Positions 51,881-59,859 of a stretch of 64,000 bases of DNA are shown piece after piece; position 1 is the stretch's first letter, and each line of letters starts with the position of its first letter. Source of the stretch: an uncultured Bacteroidales bacterium (GTDB lineage Bacteria > Bacteroidota > Bacteroidia > Bacteroidales > F082); the NCBI GenBank assembly GCA_900318265.1, contig ONKA01000013.1:1-64000 (forward strand). The letters are read 5' to 3'. The position numbers and the translations under genes are program-made. The notes under the pieces are model-generated. The model was not told the DNA's origin, ran no database searches, and worked only from the letters and a program-made list of their open reading frames with translations.

Positions 51881-51910
51881 TCAAATTTAAGATTTAAAAT
51901 TCAAAATTCA
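51881..51910. repeat. 7-nt tandem array beginning at the rnfC stop codon
   Basis: On the - strand from the rnfC stop TGA: TGAATTT, TGAATTT, TAAATCT, TAAATTT. It occupies almost the whole rnfC-rnfD gap. Confidence 0.75.
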
Positions 51911-53263
51911 TTTCTGATTACGCGCACGGATAATGGCACCGGTCTTGGCCTTGCCGTAACGGATGTAGTCGAGCAGCGGAATATTGGCGGGGCAGGTGAA
52001 CTCGCAGGATCCGCATTCGATGCAGTCCATGATGTGGTTCTTCTCGGTCTCGTCAAAATCGTTCTGCTTGGCCACCTTGTGGAGCAGGAAGGGCTGCAAT
52101 CCCATGGGGCAGGCTATGGCACAGCGGCCACAGCGGATACAGTTGGTCTGACGACGGTCTTGTGCTTCCTTGAGGGTCATCAATAGGATGCCCGACGTGC
52201 CTTTCATGCAGGGGAAGTTGGTGACCGACACTGACTTGCCCATCATGGGACCGCCGTTGATGACATCGGTGATGTCCTCTGGTAGACCGCCTGCGGCCTC
52301 AATGAGGAGGTCGGCAGGGGTGCCGAAGCGCACGCGGAAGTTGCCCGGGTTTTTGACCGACTTGCCCGTGACGGTGACGATACGCTCAATCAAGGGCTTG
52401 TTTTTCTGCACGGCTTCGTAGATGGCGTAGGTCGAAGCCACGTTGACTACGACGCAACCCGTCTCGATGGGTAGCTTGCCCGACGGCACTTCGCGGCCAG
52501 TGATGGCTTTGATGATCTGTTTTTCGCCGCCTTGTGGGTATTTGGTCTTCAAGGGCTGCACCTCGATGCCAGCGTACAAGTCCTTATGTTCGTTGATGGT
52601 CTTGTCGAGCAGCTCGATGGCTTTCATCTTGTTGGTCTCGATACCGATGATGCCTTTCTCGGTGCCCACGCCTTTCATCACGATCTTCACACCCATGAGG
52701 AACTCTTGGGTCTTTTCGAGAAGAAGGCGGTAGTCGCAAGTCAGGTAAGGTTCGCATTCGGCCGCGTTGATGATGACATATTCGGCTTTCTTGCCTTCAG
52801 GAACCATCATCTTGATATGGGTGGGGAAGGTGGCGCCGCCCATGCCGACGATACCGCATTCCTTTACTTTATCGATGATTTGTTTGGAGTCCAACTTGAT
52901 GTCGGTGAGCAACTCGTCGGTGACGAGGATGCCATCAGCCCATTCGTCTTGCTCTTCACGGTCGATGAAGACGGCGGGTTTGTAGTAGCCAGTGTGGTCC
53001 ATCACCACGTCGACTTTGGCGACGGTGCCGGTGGCAGGGGAGTGGACGTTGGCAGAGACAAAGCCCTTGGCCGTGCCGATGAGCTGACCCGTCAGCACGC
53101 GGTCGCCTTTGTTGACGATGCATTCAGCCGGTGCGCCGAGGCATTGTCCGAGCGGGACGATGATCTGCTTGGGCATCGGGAAGTCTTGTATGGGCTTGTC
53201 GGCCGAAAGTTTGTTCTCTTCCGGATGGACGCCGCCCTTCTTAAAGGTCTTTATCGGGTTCAT
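51908..53263 (-). CDS. rnfC: Rnf complex subunit RnfC (NADH dehydrogenase-like)
   Basis: 451 residues. The N-terminal barrel-sandwich segment ('GVHPEENKLSADKPIQDFPMPKQIIVPLGQCLGAPAECIVNKGDRV') leads to a NuoF-like domain for FMN/NADH ('GIVGMGGATFPTHIKMMVPEGKKAEYVIINAAECEPYLTCDYR', about 130-175). Two 4Fe-4S motifs lie at about 375-425 ('CIRCGRCAIACP' and 'CIECGSCEFTCP'). RnfC is the site of NAD+ reduction on the cytoplasmic side. Its start overlaps the rnfB stop by 4 nt, so translation is coupled. Confidence 0.96.
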   Translation of the reverse strand: MNPIKTFKKGGVHPEENKLSADKPIQDFPMPKQIIVPLGQCLGAPAECIVNKGDRVLTGQLIGTAKGFVSANVHSPATGTVAKVDVVMDHTGYYKPAVFIDREEQDEWADGILVTDELLTDIKLDSKQIIDKVKECGIVGMGGATFPTHIKMMVPEGKKAEYVIINAAECEPYLTCDYRLLLEKTQEFLMGVKIVMKGVGTEKGIIGIETNKMKAIELLDKTINEHKDLYAGIEVQPLKTKYPQGGEKQIIKAITGREVPSGKLPIETGCVVVNVASTYAIYEAVQKNKPLIERIVTVTGKSVKNPGNFRVRFGTPADLLIEAAGGLPEDITDVINGGPMMGKSVSVTNFPCMKGTSGILLMTLKEAQDRRQTNCIRCGRCAIACPMGLQPFLLHKVAKQNDFDETEKNHIMDCIECGSCEFTCPANIPLLDYIRYGKAKTGAIIRARNQK

Positions 53264-54207
53264 GCTGTGACGGTGTTTTCGGGTTTGACTTCAGTTTTCA
53301 CTTCCACAGGCTTTGCCTCGGGTTGGGGCTGAGGCTTGACGGCCGGTTCGGCACCTTGCAATGCCTTGGGGTCTTCGGCCTTGGGTGCAGGGAAGTTGAC
53401 GGTGTGGATGCTACCACGAGGACATACTTTGGCGCACTTGCCGCAGGCCTTGCACTTGGCCGGGTCGATGTAGGCCAGGTTGCCACGCATCTCGATGGCC
53501 TCGAAGGGGCATTCTTTCAGGCACTTCTGACAACCGATGCAACCCACCGAACAGTTCTTGACCACCAAGGCGCCCTTGTCGGTGTTGGAGCAGCACACAT
53601 AGACGCGGCGGTCTTTCTTGCCACGCGGGCGGATCTCGATGATGCCGCGTGGGCAGGTCTTGGCGCATACGCCACAACCCACGCACTTGTCGGGGTCGAC
53701 AACGGGCAATCCCGTCTCCTTGTCGATGTGCAACGCTCCGAAGTTACATTTCTTCACGCAGTCGCCCAGTCCGAGGCAGCCTTTCGAGCAGCCGCCCTTG
53801 CCAGCGTAGAGGGTGCTGGCGAAAGCGCAGATATCGGCGCCTTCATAATGCACCTTGGCGGGTGAGTTTTGGCAGCTGCCGTTGCAGCGCACCACGGCGA
53901 TCTTAGGCTCGAAGGTGCCGGCGGTCAGCCCAAGGACGGCAGCCACCTTGCCCATGTCAGTGCCAGGACAGGCCAGTCCGTCGATGTTGCCCTTCTCGGC
54001 GGCTTGCTTCACACAAGCCTCGGCCAAGGCGCGGCAGCCTGCAAAGCCGCAACCGCCGCAGTTGGCGCCGGGCAGACAGGCCTCCGCCTCATCAATCAAT
54101 GGGTTCTCTTCCACCTTGAACTTCTGTGCCACGAAGTACAGAACCACGGCGAGCACGCCGCCCAGGATTCCGAGAACCGCAAGGGAAATTAGTAAAGTAT
54201 TACTCAT
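53260..54207 (-). CDS. rnfB: Rnf complex subunit RnfB (ferredoxin-like)
   Basis: 315 residues. A membrane anchor (about 5-27) precedes the 4Fe-4S domain with 'CLPGANCGGCGFAGCRALAEACV'. Ferredoxin-type motifs follow: 'CVKKCNFGALHI', 'CVGCGVCAKTCPRG', 'CIGCQKCLKECPFEA' and 'CKACGKCAKVCPRG'. This multi-cluster RnfB is typical of anaerobes, where it takes electrons from reduced ferredoxin. The last 40 residues are a Pro/Glu/Lys-rich tail ('KPQPQPEAKPVEVKTEVKPE') absent from short RnfB proteins. It is the first gene of the operon, with a consensus promoter just upstream. Confidence 0.96.
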   Translation of the reverse strand: MSNTLLISLAVLGILGGVLAVVLYFVAQKFKVEENPLIDEAEACLPGANCGGCGFAGCRALAEACVKQAAEKGNIDGLACPGTDMGKVAAVLGLTAGTFEPKIAVVRCNGSCQNSPAKVHYEGADICAFASTLYAGKGGCSKGCLGLGDCVKKCNFGALHIDKETGLPVVDPDKCVGCGVCAKTCPRGIIEIRPRGKKDRRVYVCCSNTDKGALVVKNCSVGCIGCQKCLKECPFEAIEMRGNLAYIDPAKCKACGKCAKVCPRGSIHTVNFPAPKAEDPKALQGAEPAVKPQPQPEAKPVEVKTEVKPENTVTA

Positions 54208-54245
54208 CTGTATAGAATTTTGAGTTTGTTTTCGATTTCAAACCT

Positions 54246-54276
54246 GCAAAAATACGGAAACTCCTTTTTTTGACAA
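54246..54276 (-). promoter_or_regulatory. Promoter of the rnf operon
   Basis: On the - strand, TTG (54276-54274), 19-nt spacer, TATTTTTGC (54254-54246), 38 nt before the rnfB start: one of the best consensus matches in the window. Confidence 0.7.
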
Positions 54277-54293
54277 AGGATTTTTTCGGTTTT

Positions 54294-54710
54294 TTATTCA
54301 ATGGTATATTCGAACCGTTTCTTGAGTTGGTCGCGCTTTAGGTAAAGCACAATATAATAAGGTACAAGCGCAACGATACTGATGAGGGCGGCTAGGCCTT
54401 CGTTCAAGCCGAGTCCGAGACAGGCAAAGAGCACGGCCAAAAGCAAAACTATTGGAATCAGATACGCCAAGATGGCCGCTTTGTTGCCTTGCCCAATGGC
54501 CATCCTTACATTGACCCTCTGGTTGAGGTCAAAGGTTCTGTTTTTTGGACGTGGCACGGTGAGGATCTTTTCGGCTTGTTCGCCCATGCCGCAGGCGCTC
54601 TTGGCATGACAAGCTGCGCAGGCACTTTGTGCCAGTATCTTGATTTCCAGTTCGTCGTCGGTGATTTTGGTGACGACACCCTCGTGGGAGATGGTTTCTG
54701 TGTTTTTCAT
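54294..54710 (-). CDS. rseC: RseC/MucC-like membrane protein
   Basis: 138 residues. A cytoplasmic N-terminal domain has a Cys-rich loop ('AQSACAACHAKSACGM', about 28-43), followed by two membrane helices (about 82-100 and 106-125) and a basic tail. This matches the RseC/MucC family, which in enterobacteria is linked to sigma-E control and to the Rsx/Rnf-type SoxR-reducing complex. In Bacteroidales such a gene commonly precedes rnfB, as here. It has its own promoter, and the rnf promoter lies in the 86-nt gap after it. Confidence 0.88.
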   Translation of the reverse strand: MKNTETISHEGVVTKITDDELEIKILAQSACAACHAKSACGMGEQAEKILTVPRPKNRTFDLNQRVNVRMAIGQGNKAAILAYLIPIVLLLAVLFACLGLGLNEGLAALISIVALVPYYIVLYLKRDQLKKRFEYTIE

Positions 54711-54713
54711 GCC

Positions 54714-54745
54714 GCAAAATTACTTTTTTTTCATCATTCAACCAA
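54714..54745 (-). promoter_or_regulatory. Promoter of rseC
   Basis: On the - strand, TTG (54745-54743), 20-nt spacer, TAATTTTGC (54722-54714). It lies back to back with the yihY-like promoter. Confidence 0.6.
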
Positions 54746-54752
54746 AAACCAT

Positions 54753-54761
54753 TATTTTTGC
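54753..54761 (+). promoter_or_regulatory. Divergent -7 element for the YihY-like gene
   Basis: TATTTTTGC is 20 nt before the ATG at 54781. Both divergent -7 elements fall within a 50-nt A/T-rich gap. Confidence 0.55.
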
Positions 54762-54780
54762 AGGTTATAATCATTGCATT

Positions 54781-56106
54781 ATGCCCCAAAAAGAAAAGAA
54801 AGACGGTAAGCTGAAGACCTGGTTTCAGACCAAGGTGAAGGCGGTGACGGATTGGTACAACAAGGACGACAACTTCCTGAGGAGGGTGCGTTTCCCTGGT
54901 ACCAGGTTGCCTCTCTTGACGGTGTTGATCAACTTCCTCAAGTTGTTCACCAAAGGCCGTACCATCGACCGTGCCGCTGGCGTGGCGTTCAACTTCTTCG
55001 TGGCCTTGTTCCCGCTGGTTCTGTTCTTCTTTACGCTGATACCCTATATTCCCATTCCTCACCTCTATGAGCGTGTGATGATGCTCCTCAACGACTTCCT
55101 CATTCCTTCTGGAACGCTCGACTTCGTGAAAGAAACCATCGACGGCATCATGAAACAACCGCACGATGGATTGCTCTCCATCAGTATTGTTTTGTGTTTG
55201 ATCTTCGGTTCAGGGGGTGTCGTAGCATTCTTCAATGGTTTCCGCAATGTGTATGCCGACTATGTCACTTCGAGAGGCTTGGGCGTTAAGGGATGGATTA
55301 TCCAACGCATTTTTGCTCTTGTCATGCTCATCGTTATCGGTTTGCTAATCATCATTTCGGTGCTGTTGATTTCGTTGGGCGGCAGGGCCATCAAATATTT
55401 GGTGGACAGCAATATCATTGAATGGGGCTCGTTTACCTTCTTCCTATTCATCGTATTGCGATGGGTGGTCGGTATCTTTGCCTTGAGTTTCGGTATCGCT
55501 TTGCTATATTATTTTGGCAATGTGAGGTTCAATGAGCACTACCGTAAGGAACTCAAGCGCCCGAGGGCCAGCGGCAAGAAATTCCGCGAGTTTGTCATTT
55601 TTAGTCCAGGAACTATCCTCGCTACCACGCTCTTCATCCTTGGCACGGTAGCTTTTAACACGTATATCTCTAACTTTTCGCGCTACAACGTGTTGTATGG
55701 CTCCATCGGCACACTCATCATTCTCTTGCTTTGGATTTGGGTCGTCGCTATCCTGATTTTGGCTGGCAACGACTTGAACTCTGGCATCCGCCGCGAGGCC
55801 ATGAAGCTGAGCTCGGCCGAGGATGAGACGCGCCGCAAGAAGATCGTCATCGATGACTTGAGGAAGCATATCGTGGCTTATCAAGCCGCCAATGAGAGTC
55901 GGAATGCCAGAATCGAGGAACTGAAAAAGTCGGTCGAAGAAAAACAAGCCTTGATCCGTGATATGGAGGAGAAGAATAAGGATTACGAGCTGATTATCAA
56001 GGCGTATCAGGACTATGCTGAGCACGAACGCCAAAGTTCCGACGAACAGTATAACATAGGCTTCGAAGAAGAGGACGAGGCCAATGAGCCAGTATACCAA
56101 GATTAG
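54781..56106 (+). CDS. YihY/BrkB-family membrane protein with coiled-coil tail
   Basis: 441 residues from the ATG at 54781; an in-frame start at 54640 lies on top of rseC. A basic N-terminal segment precedes about six membrane helices between residues 60 and 335, with family features 'DRAAGVAFNFFVALFPLVLFFFTLIPYIPI', 'FGSGGVVAFFNGFRNVY' and 'YGSIGTLIILLLWIWVVAILILAGNDLN'. YihY proteins usually end soon after the last helix (about 290-330 residues). Here about 100 further residues form a charged helical, probably coiled-coil segment (345-420, 'RIEELKKSVEEKQALIRDMEEKNKDYEL') and an acidic tail. Function of the family is unsettled. The flippase gene follows after 9 nt. Confidence 0.9.
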   Translation: MPQKEKKDGKLKTWFQTKVKAVTDWYNKDDNFLRRVRFPGTRLPLLTVLINFLKLFTKGRTIDRAAGVAFNFFVALFPLVLFFFTLIPYIPIPHLYERVMMLLNDFLIPSGTLDFVKETIDGIMKQPHDGLLSISIVLCLIFGSGGVVAFFNGFRNVYADYVTSRGLGVKGWIIQRIFALVMLIVIGLLIIISVLLISLGGRAIKYLVDSNIIEWGSFTFFLFIVLRWVVGIFALSFGIALLYYFGNVRFNEHYRKELKRPRASGKKFREFVIFSPGTILATTLFILGTVAFNTYISNFSRYNVLYGSIGTLIILLLWIWVVAILILAGNDLNSGIRREAMKLSSAEDETRRKKIVIDDLRKHIVAYQAANESRNARIEELKKSVEEKQALIRDMEEKNKDYELIIKAYQDYAEHERQSSDEQYNIGFEEEDEANEPVYQD

Positions 56107-56115
56107 ACTGTTGTC

Positions 56116-57645
56116 ATGGGTATCGTAGCACGACAAAGCATCAAAGGCACCATTGCCACCTACATTGGGGTGGCGGTGGGCATTGTTACGACCTTCTTCG
56201 TGCAGACCAAATACCTGACCACGGAAGAGATTGGCCTTGTCGACGTGCTTCTCCAGTCCGCTCTGCTTTTTTCTGGGTTGGCGCAGTTGGGTACCAACAC
56301 CTCGGCGATGCGCTATTATCCCTATTTCAAGGACGAGGAACACCGCGATCACGGCTTCTTTGGCTGGACGCTCATTGTTCCCTTGATTGGTTTTGCCATT
56401 TTCCTTGGTTGTTTCTTTGCCCTTCGCAGTCCTATTGCGTCGTTTTTCTCTGAGAAGTCGGCCTTGTTCATCGATTACATCTACTATGTGATCCCGTTGG
56501 CCTTCTTCATGCTCTACATCTCGGTGTTCGAGACCAACTCCAACCTGTTGATGCGCATTGTGGTGCCCCGCTTCATCCGTGAGGTGGGTTTGCGGGTGCT
56601 GACATTGGTCATCTATCTGCTCTATGGTTTCCATGTCCTCTCGCTGACGGGTATGGTCGTCGCGTTCTGTGTGTCATACGGTTTGGCCACCATAATCAAC
56701 ATCGTATATCTGCTGACTTTGCATCGGGTTTCTTTCCGCATTGAGAAGAAATATATCACCCCCAAGCTGAAGCGCGACTTCCTCATTTATACGGTTTTCC
56801 TCATCACTTCTGCTTTGGCGGGCAATATCACGCCGTTGCTTAACCGTTATTTCGTCGCAGGCAAGCAGGGCCTTGCCGTGGGTGGTATCTTGACCATTGC
56901 CATCTATATTGCAACGTTAGTCGAGATGCCCTATCGGTCGTTGGGCTCCATCAGCAAACCTCAAATCTCTCAGGCTATGGCCGATGGCAACGTAAAGGAA
57001 GCCGATCGCATCTGCAAAAGCGTCGCCTTGCACCAGTTCCTTGCAGGAGCTTTGGTGTTTTTCTTTATTTGGATCAATATCGACACAATCTTTGCTTTGT
57101 TACCCAACGGTAAGGTGTTTGCTGCAGGCAAATGGGCAGTGCTCATTTTGGGTCTCAGCCGCCTGATTAACTCAACGCTGAATGTGGGTGTCACCGTGCT
57201 GAGCTATTCCAAAATCTACTATTACTCGCTGTTTTTCACCATCTTGCTGACCGTCTTGGCCTGGTGGCTTAATGCGCGATGGGTAGGCGAGTGGGGCGTC
57301 AATGGCGCGGCGTTTGCCACCTTGGTGGCCTATTTGGTGCATTATACACTTCTCTTGGCTTTGATTCGTTGGAAAATTGGCACATTGCCTTTGTCGGCAA
57401 AACAATTGCTTGTCCTTTTGGTCGTGGGCGTCATGTTTGGCCTCGATTGGCTGTGGTCGAAGACGCTGACGCCTTGGTTCGTTGGATGTTTTTCCAAACC
57501 TGTTTACGGTTTGGTCGTAGATTCACTGCTGAAGTCATTGCTCTTCTTGACCTTGGGTTTGTTCTCGGTTTACAAACTGAAGATTTCCAAATCGGTCAAC
57601 AGACTGATCGATAATGGATTGAAAGTGGTGAAGCTAAAGCGCTGA
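56116..57645 (+). CDS. Oligosaccharide flippase (Wzx/MATE-like)
   Basis: 509 residues with about 14 hydrophobic helices over the full length. The start 'RQSIKGTIATYIGVAVGIVTTFFVQTKYLTTEEIGLVDVLLQSALLFSGLAQLGTNTSAMRYYPYF' is typical of polysaccharide-biosynthesis flippases, which move lipid-linked sugars across the inner membrane. The ligand cannot be read. No glycosyltransferases surround it, so it does not belong to a visible O-antigen cluster. It is co-transcribed with the YihY-like gene, a pairing that may hint at an envelope role (inference). Confidence 0.88.
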   Translation: MGIVARQSIKGTIATYIGVAVGIVTTFFVQTKYLTTEEIGLVDVLLQSALLFSGLAQLGTNTSAMRYYPYFKDEEHRDHGFFGWTLIVPLIGFAIFLGCFFALRSPIASFFSEKSALFIDYIYYVIPLAFFMLYISVFETNSNLLMRIVVPRFIREVGLRVLTLVIYLLYGFHVLSLTGMVVAFCVSYGLATIINIVYLLTLHRVSFRIEKKYITPKLKRDFLIYTVFLITSALAGNITPLLNRYFVAGKQGLAVGGILTIAIYIATLVEMPYRSLGSISKPQISQAMADGNVKEADRICKSVALHQFLAGALVFFFIWINIDTIFALLPNGKVFAAGKWAVLILGLSRLINSTLNVGVTVLSYSKIYYYSLFFTILLTVLAWWLNARWVGEWGVNGAAFATLVAYLVHYTLLLALIRWKIGTLPLSAKQLLVLLVVGVMFGLDWLWSKTLTPWFVGCFSKPVYGLVVDSLLKSLLFLTLGLFSVYKLKISKSVNRLIDNGLKVVKLKR

Positions 57646-57651
57646 GTCCAC

Positions 57652-57676
57652 AATGGTGCTATGCAACATCACCATT
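57652..57676. terminator. Possible bidirectional hairpin between convergent genes
   Basis: AATGGTG/CACCATT with an 11-nt loop spans the 23-nt gap and the stop codon of the gene on the - strand. No clear T-tract. Confidence 0.35.
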
Positions 57677-59840
57677 CCCAGTTATATATTCCGTATGAAC
57701 TAGACGTCTCTTTGATGACTTTTTTGGTCACCTTTTCAAAACGGTTTATTACTTTGATCATATAGACGCCAGCCGCCTTGCCGGCCAAAGAGTAAGGTAT
57801 GGTAGTACCCTCTAAATCGGTGTTGACGCTGAAGCGGTCAATGAATTGTCCGAGATAGTCGTAGACCACGATGACGGCTTCACCTTGCATGCCATAGAGA
57901 ACAATGTTGAACTCGCCCTTTGTGGGATTGGGATAGATGACGATGTCGGGTCGTGCGTCATGGTTGATATAAATGCTTCGTTCGATGTAACCGCATTCGG
58001 TATAGATGCGCACTTTCAGCGTAGCTGTGCCAGGCGCGTTGATGTTGACCGTGCATTCCGGCGAGTCGGGCGATGTGTCGATGCGCCAAGGTCCATCGAT
58101 ACTCCATTCGTAGCCGAAACAGCCTGGCACAGGGTCGATGCTGTAGGCATATTCACCCGAGGTCTGATAGTAGATGAGATTCTCGCCGTGAATTTGGCTG
58201 ATATGAGTTGAGTTTTTGATGGTCAGGTCAAGGAGTACAATGCTATCGCAGCCTTGTGCCGAGGTGAAAGTCTGTTCGTAAAGGCCGCTCTCGGTGTAGG
58301 TCGTTTCATTCCAAGTGTAGCTGTCGCAAGTGCTTACGGCAAAGCTATTCATTATCTGCTCCCCAACATTCAGGTAAAGCGTGACGATGCTATCGCAGCC
58401 TTGTGCCGAGGAGAATGTCTGCTGGTAGACGCCTGATTCGTCGTAGGTTATCCCGTTCCATGTATATGGCTTACAGTCGCTTTTGTGTTGAATGACGTGA
58501 ACGGTGTCGCCCAATTGAACATGGATTGTCAAAAGCGTGTCGCAGCCCATGGGGTTTTCAATAAGATATTCATAGTCTCCGCTTTCGGAGTAGGTTGCAT
58601 CATGGTAGGTGTAGGTCTCGCAGCCCTCGCCATAAAGCTCTGCTTCAACAACACAGCAAGGCTCGCTCCAAACGGGTCTTACGGGGAACGATGACGTCTT
58701 GGTGAAATCTTTCAAAATGCCTTCGGTATATGGATTGTCGCCGAAATTGATGGCCCAGGCGTTTTCGCGTGAGCATTCAGTGCTAGCCCAATAGTAGTCG
58801 TCTGACAAAGTGGATCCACCATTCCTGATAAGGATGGTCTCAATGAAAGGTAATGCGGCATAAAGCTTTGAAAGCTGACCCGCTGAAGGGATATGCCAAC
58901 TGTTGTTTAGGTCAATATTTGAAGAGGCGTATTGTGGCGATGTCCCCATGGCCTCTTTCATATATAATGTGGCATCGTAACCGCAGAACACGCCGTGTAG
59001 TGTTACAAATTGGTCGTATGCGTTGTAGTTGTTAAGTCTGGCGATGTCGGTTTCTGGCCCCCAATTGTATGTGCGGGGCAAGTCGTTCAATGCCACCAGC
59101 CAATAGGAGCCGTCTTCTGGAGATGTGTAAAAAACAACGCCTCTCTGCCCATTTGGTGTTGTGACCACATCGCCAATGTGATAGCTTGTGTCTTGAATCG
59201 TAAAGGTCTTGACGGCCCTGACACCGATTTCATATTCTCCAATGTAATTCCATTTTGGATAGTTACCCACCGATCCTGTTTGGCTGATGACGACGGCATG
59301 GGCTCCCGTCCTCTCGGTAGAGGACCAGTACCACCTCGGATGGTCGTAAACGAACATCTCTCCGTTGACGGCAGCAAGCGAGGCATTGATTTCGTTAATG
59401 TACGCTATCAGCCACCTCAATTGTCCTGCGGCGGGCAGATACCATCCGTGGTCAAAATCAACGCACCAAGCGGCAGGATACCAGTCGGCACCATGGGTGC
59501 TTCTAATGATATCCGTGTTGTTGTAGCCGTCAAGGTCATAGATGGCCTCTCTCGAATACTCGAAGTTCTCTAGCATCGGAATGTCGTACCATTCTTCATA
59601 ATGTGTTTGGGTTACCCAATGCGTATTGACGGCTTGGCATTCCAAACTGACGGCCCATCCTTGCTGACTGTCGCTGTCAACAAAAAACACAACGCCCTCG
59701 GCTGTCTTTCCCAAAGAGGCAAATTGCTCTGGCCTGACGGTGCTGCCGTCGGTGCAAAGGATGTCGCCAATGCTAACGTTTTGCCCAAAACAAAGTCGGG
59801 TGAGCATTATTAAAATAGGCAGCAAATAGTTCTTTTTCAT
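57669..59840 (-). CDS. Secreted DUF1566-like/GCDS-repeat protein, shorter copy
   Basis: 723 residues with a signal peptide (about 1-19). Two tandem units of about 190 residues (20-205 and 215-400) each begin with an 'IGD(I/V)(L/V)' segment and contain 'GWYLPAAGQL' or 'SWHIPSAGQL' and 'YWSSTE' or 'YWASTE' motifs as in the DUF1566 (Lcl C-terminal-like) fold. Three Cys-containing repeats with 'W(N)...Y.ESG.Y' and GCDS follow (about 405-560), then an Ig-like segment and a type A sorting domain (about 650-723, 'VIYPNPTKGE', 'GVYMIKVINR'). DUF1566-type domains are common in secreted Bacteroidetes proteins and may bind ligands. It lies 19 nt after its larger paralogue and is probably co-transcribed. 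Confidence 0.85.
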   Translation of the reverse strand: MKKNYLLPILIMLTRLCFGQNVSIGDILCTDGSTVRPEQFASLGKTAEGVVFFVDSDSQQGWAVSLECQAVNTHWVTQTHYEEWYDIPMLENFEYSREAIYDLDGYNNTDIIRSTHGADWYPAAWCVDFDHGWYLPAAGQLRWLIAYINEINASLAAVNGEMFVYDHPRWYWSSTERTGAHAVVISQTGSVGNYPKWNYIGEYEIGVRAVKTFTIQDTSYHIGDVVTTPNGQRGVVFYTSPEDGSYWLVALNDLPRTYNWGPETDIARLNNYNAYDQFVTLHGVFCGYDATLYMKEAMGTSPQYASSNIDLNNSWHIPSAGQLSKLYAALPFIETILIRNGGSTLSDDYYWASTECSRENAWAINFGDNPYTEGILKDFTKTSSFPVRPVWSEPCCVVEAELYGEGCETYTYHDATYSESGDYEYLIENPMGCDTLLTIHVQLGDTVHVIQHKSDCKPYTWNGITYDESGVYQQTFSSAQGCDSIVTLYLNVGEQIMNSFAVSTCDSYTWNETTYTESGLYEQTFTSAQGCDSIVLLDLTIKNSTHISQIHGENLIYYQTSGEYAYSIDPVPGCFGYEWSIDGPWRIDTSPDSPECTVNINAPGTATLKVRIYTECGYIERSIYINHDARPDIVIYPNPTKGEFNIVLYGMQGEAVIVVYDYLGQFIDRFSVNTDLEGTTIPYSLAGKAAGVYMIKVINRFEKVTKKVIKETSSSYGIYNWEW

Positions 59841-59859
59841 CTTGTTGGTGGCTTGGCTT

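Noticed and set aside
54640..54780. Upstream extension of the YihY-like gene
   Set aside because: It overlaps rseC on the other strand, including the divergent promoters.
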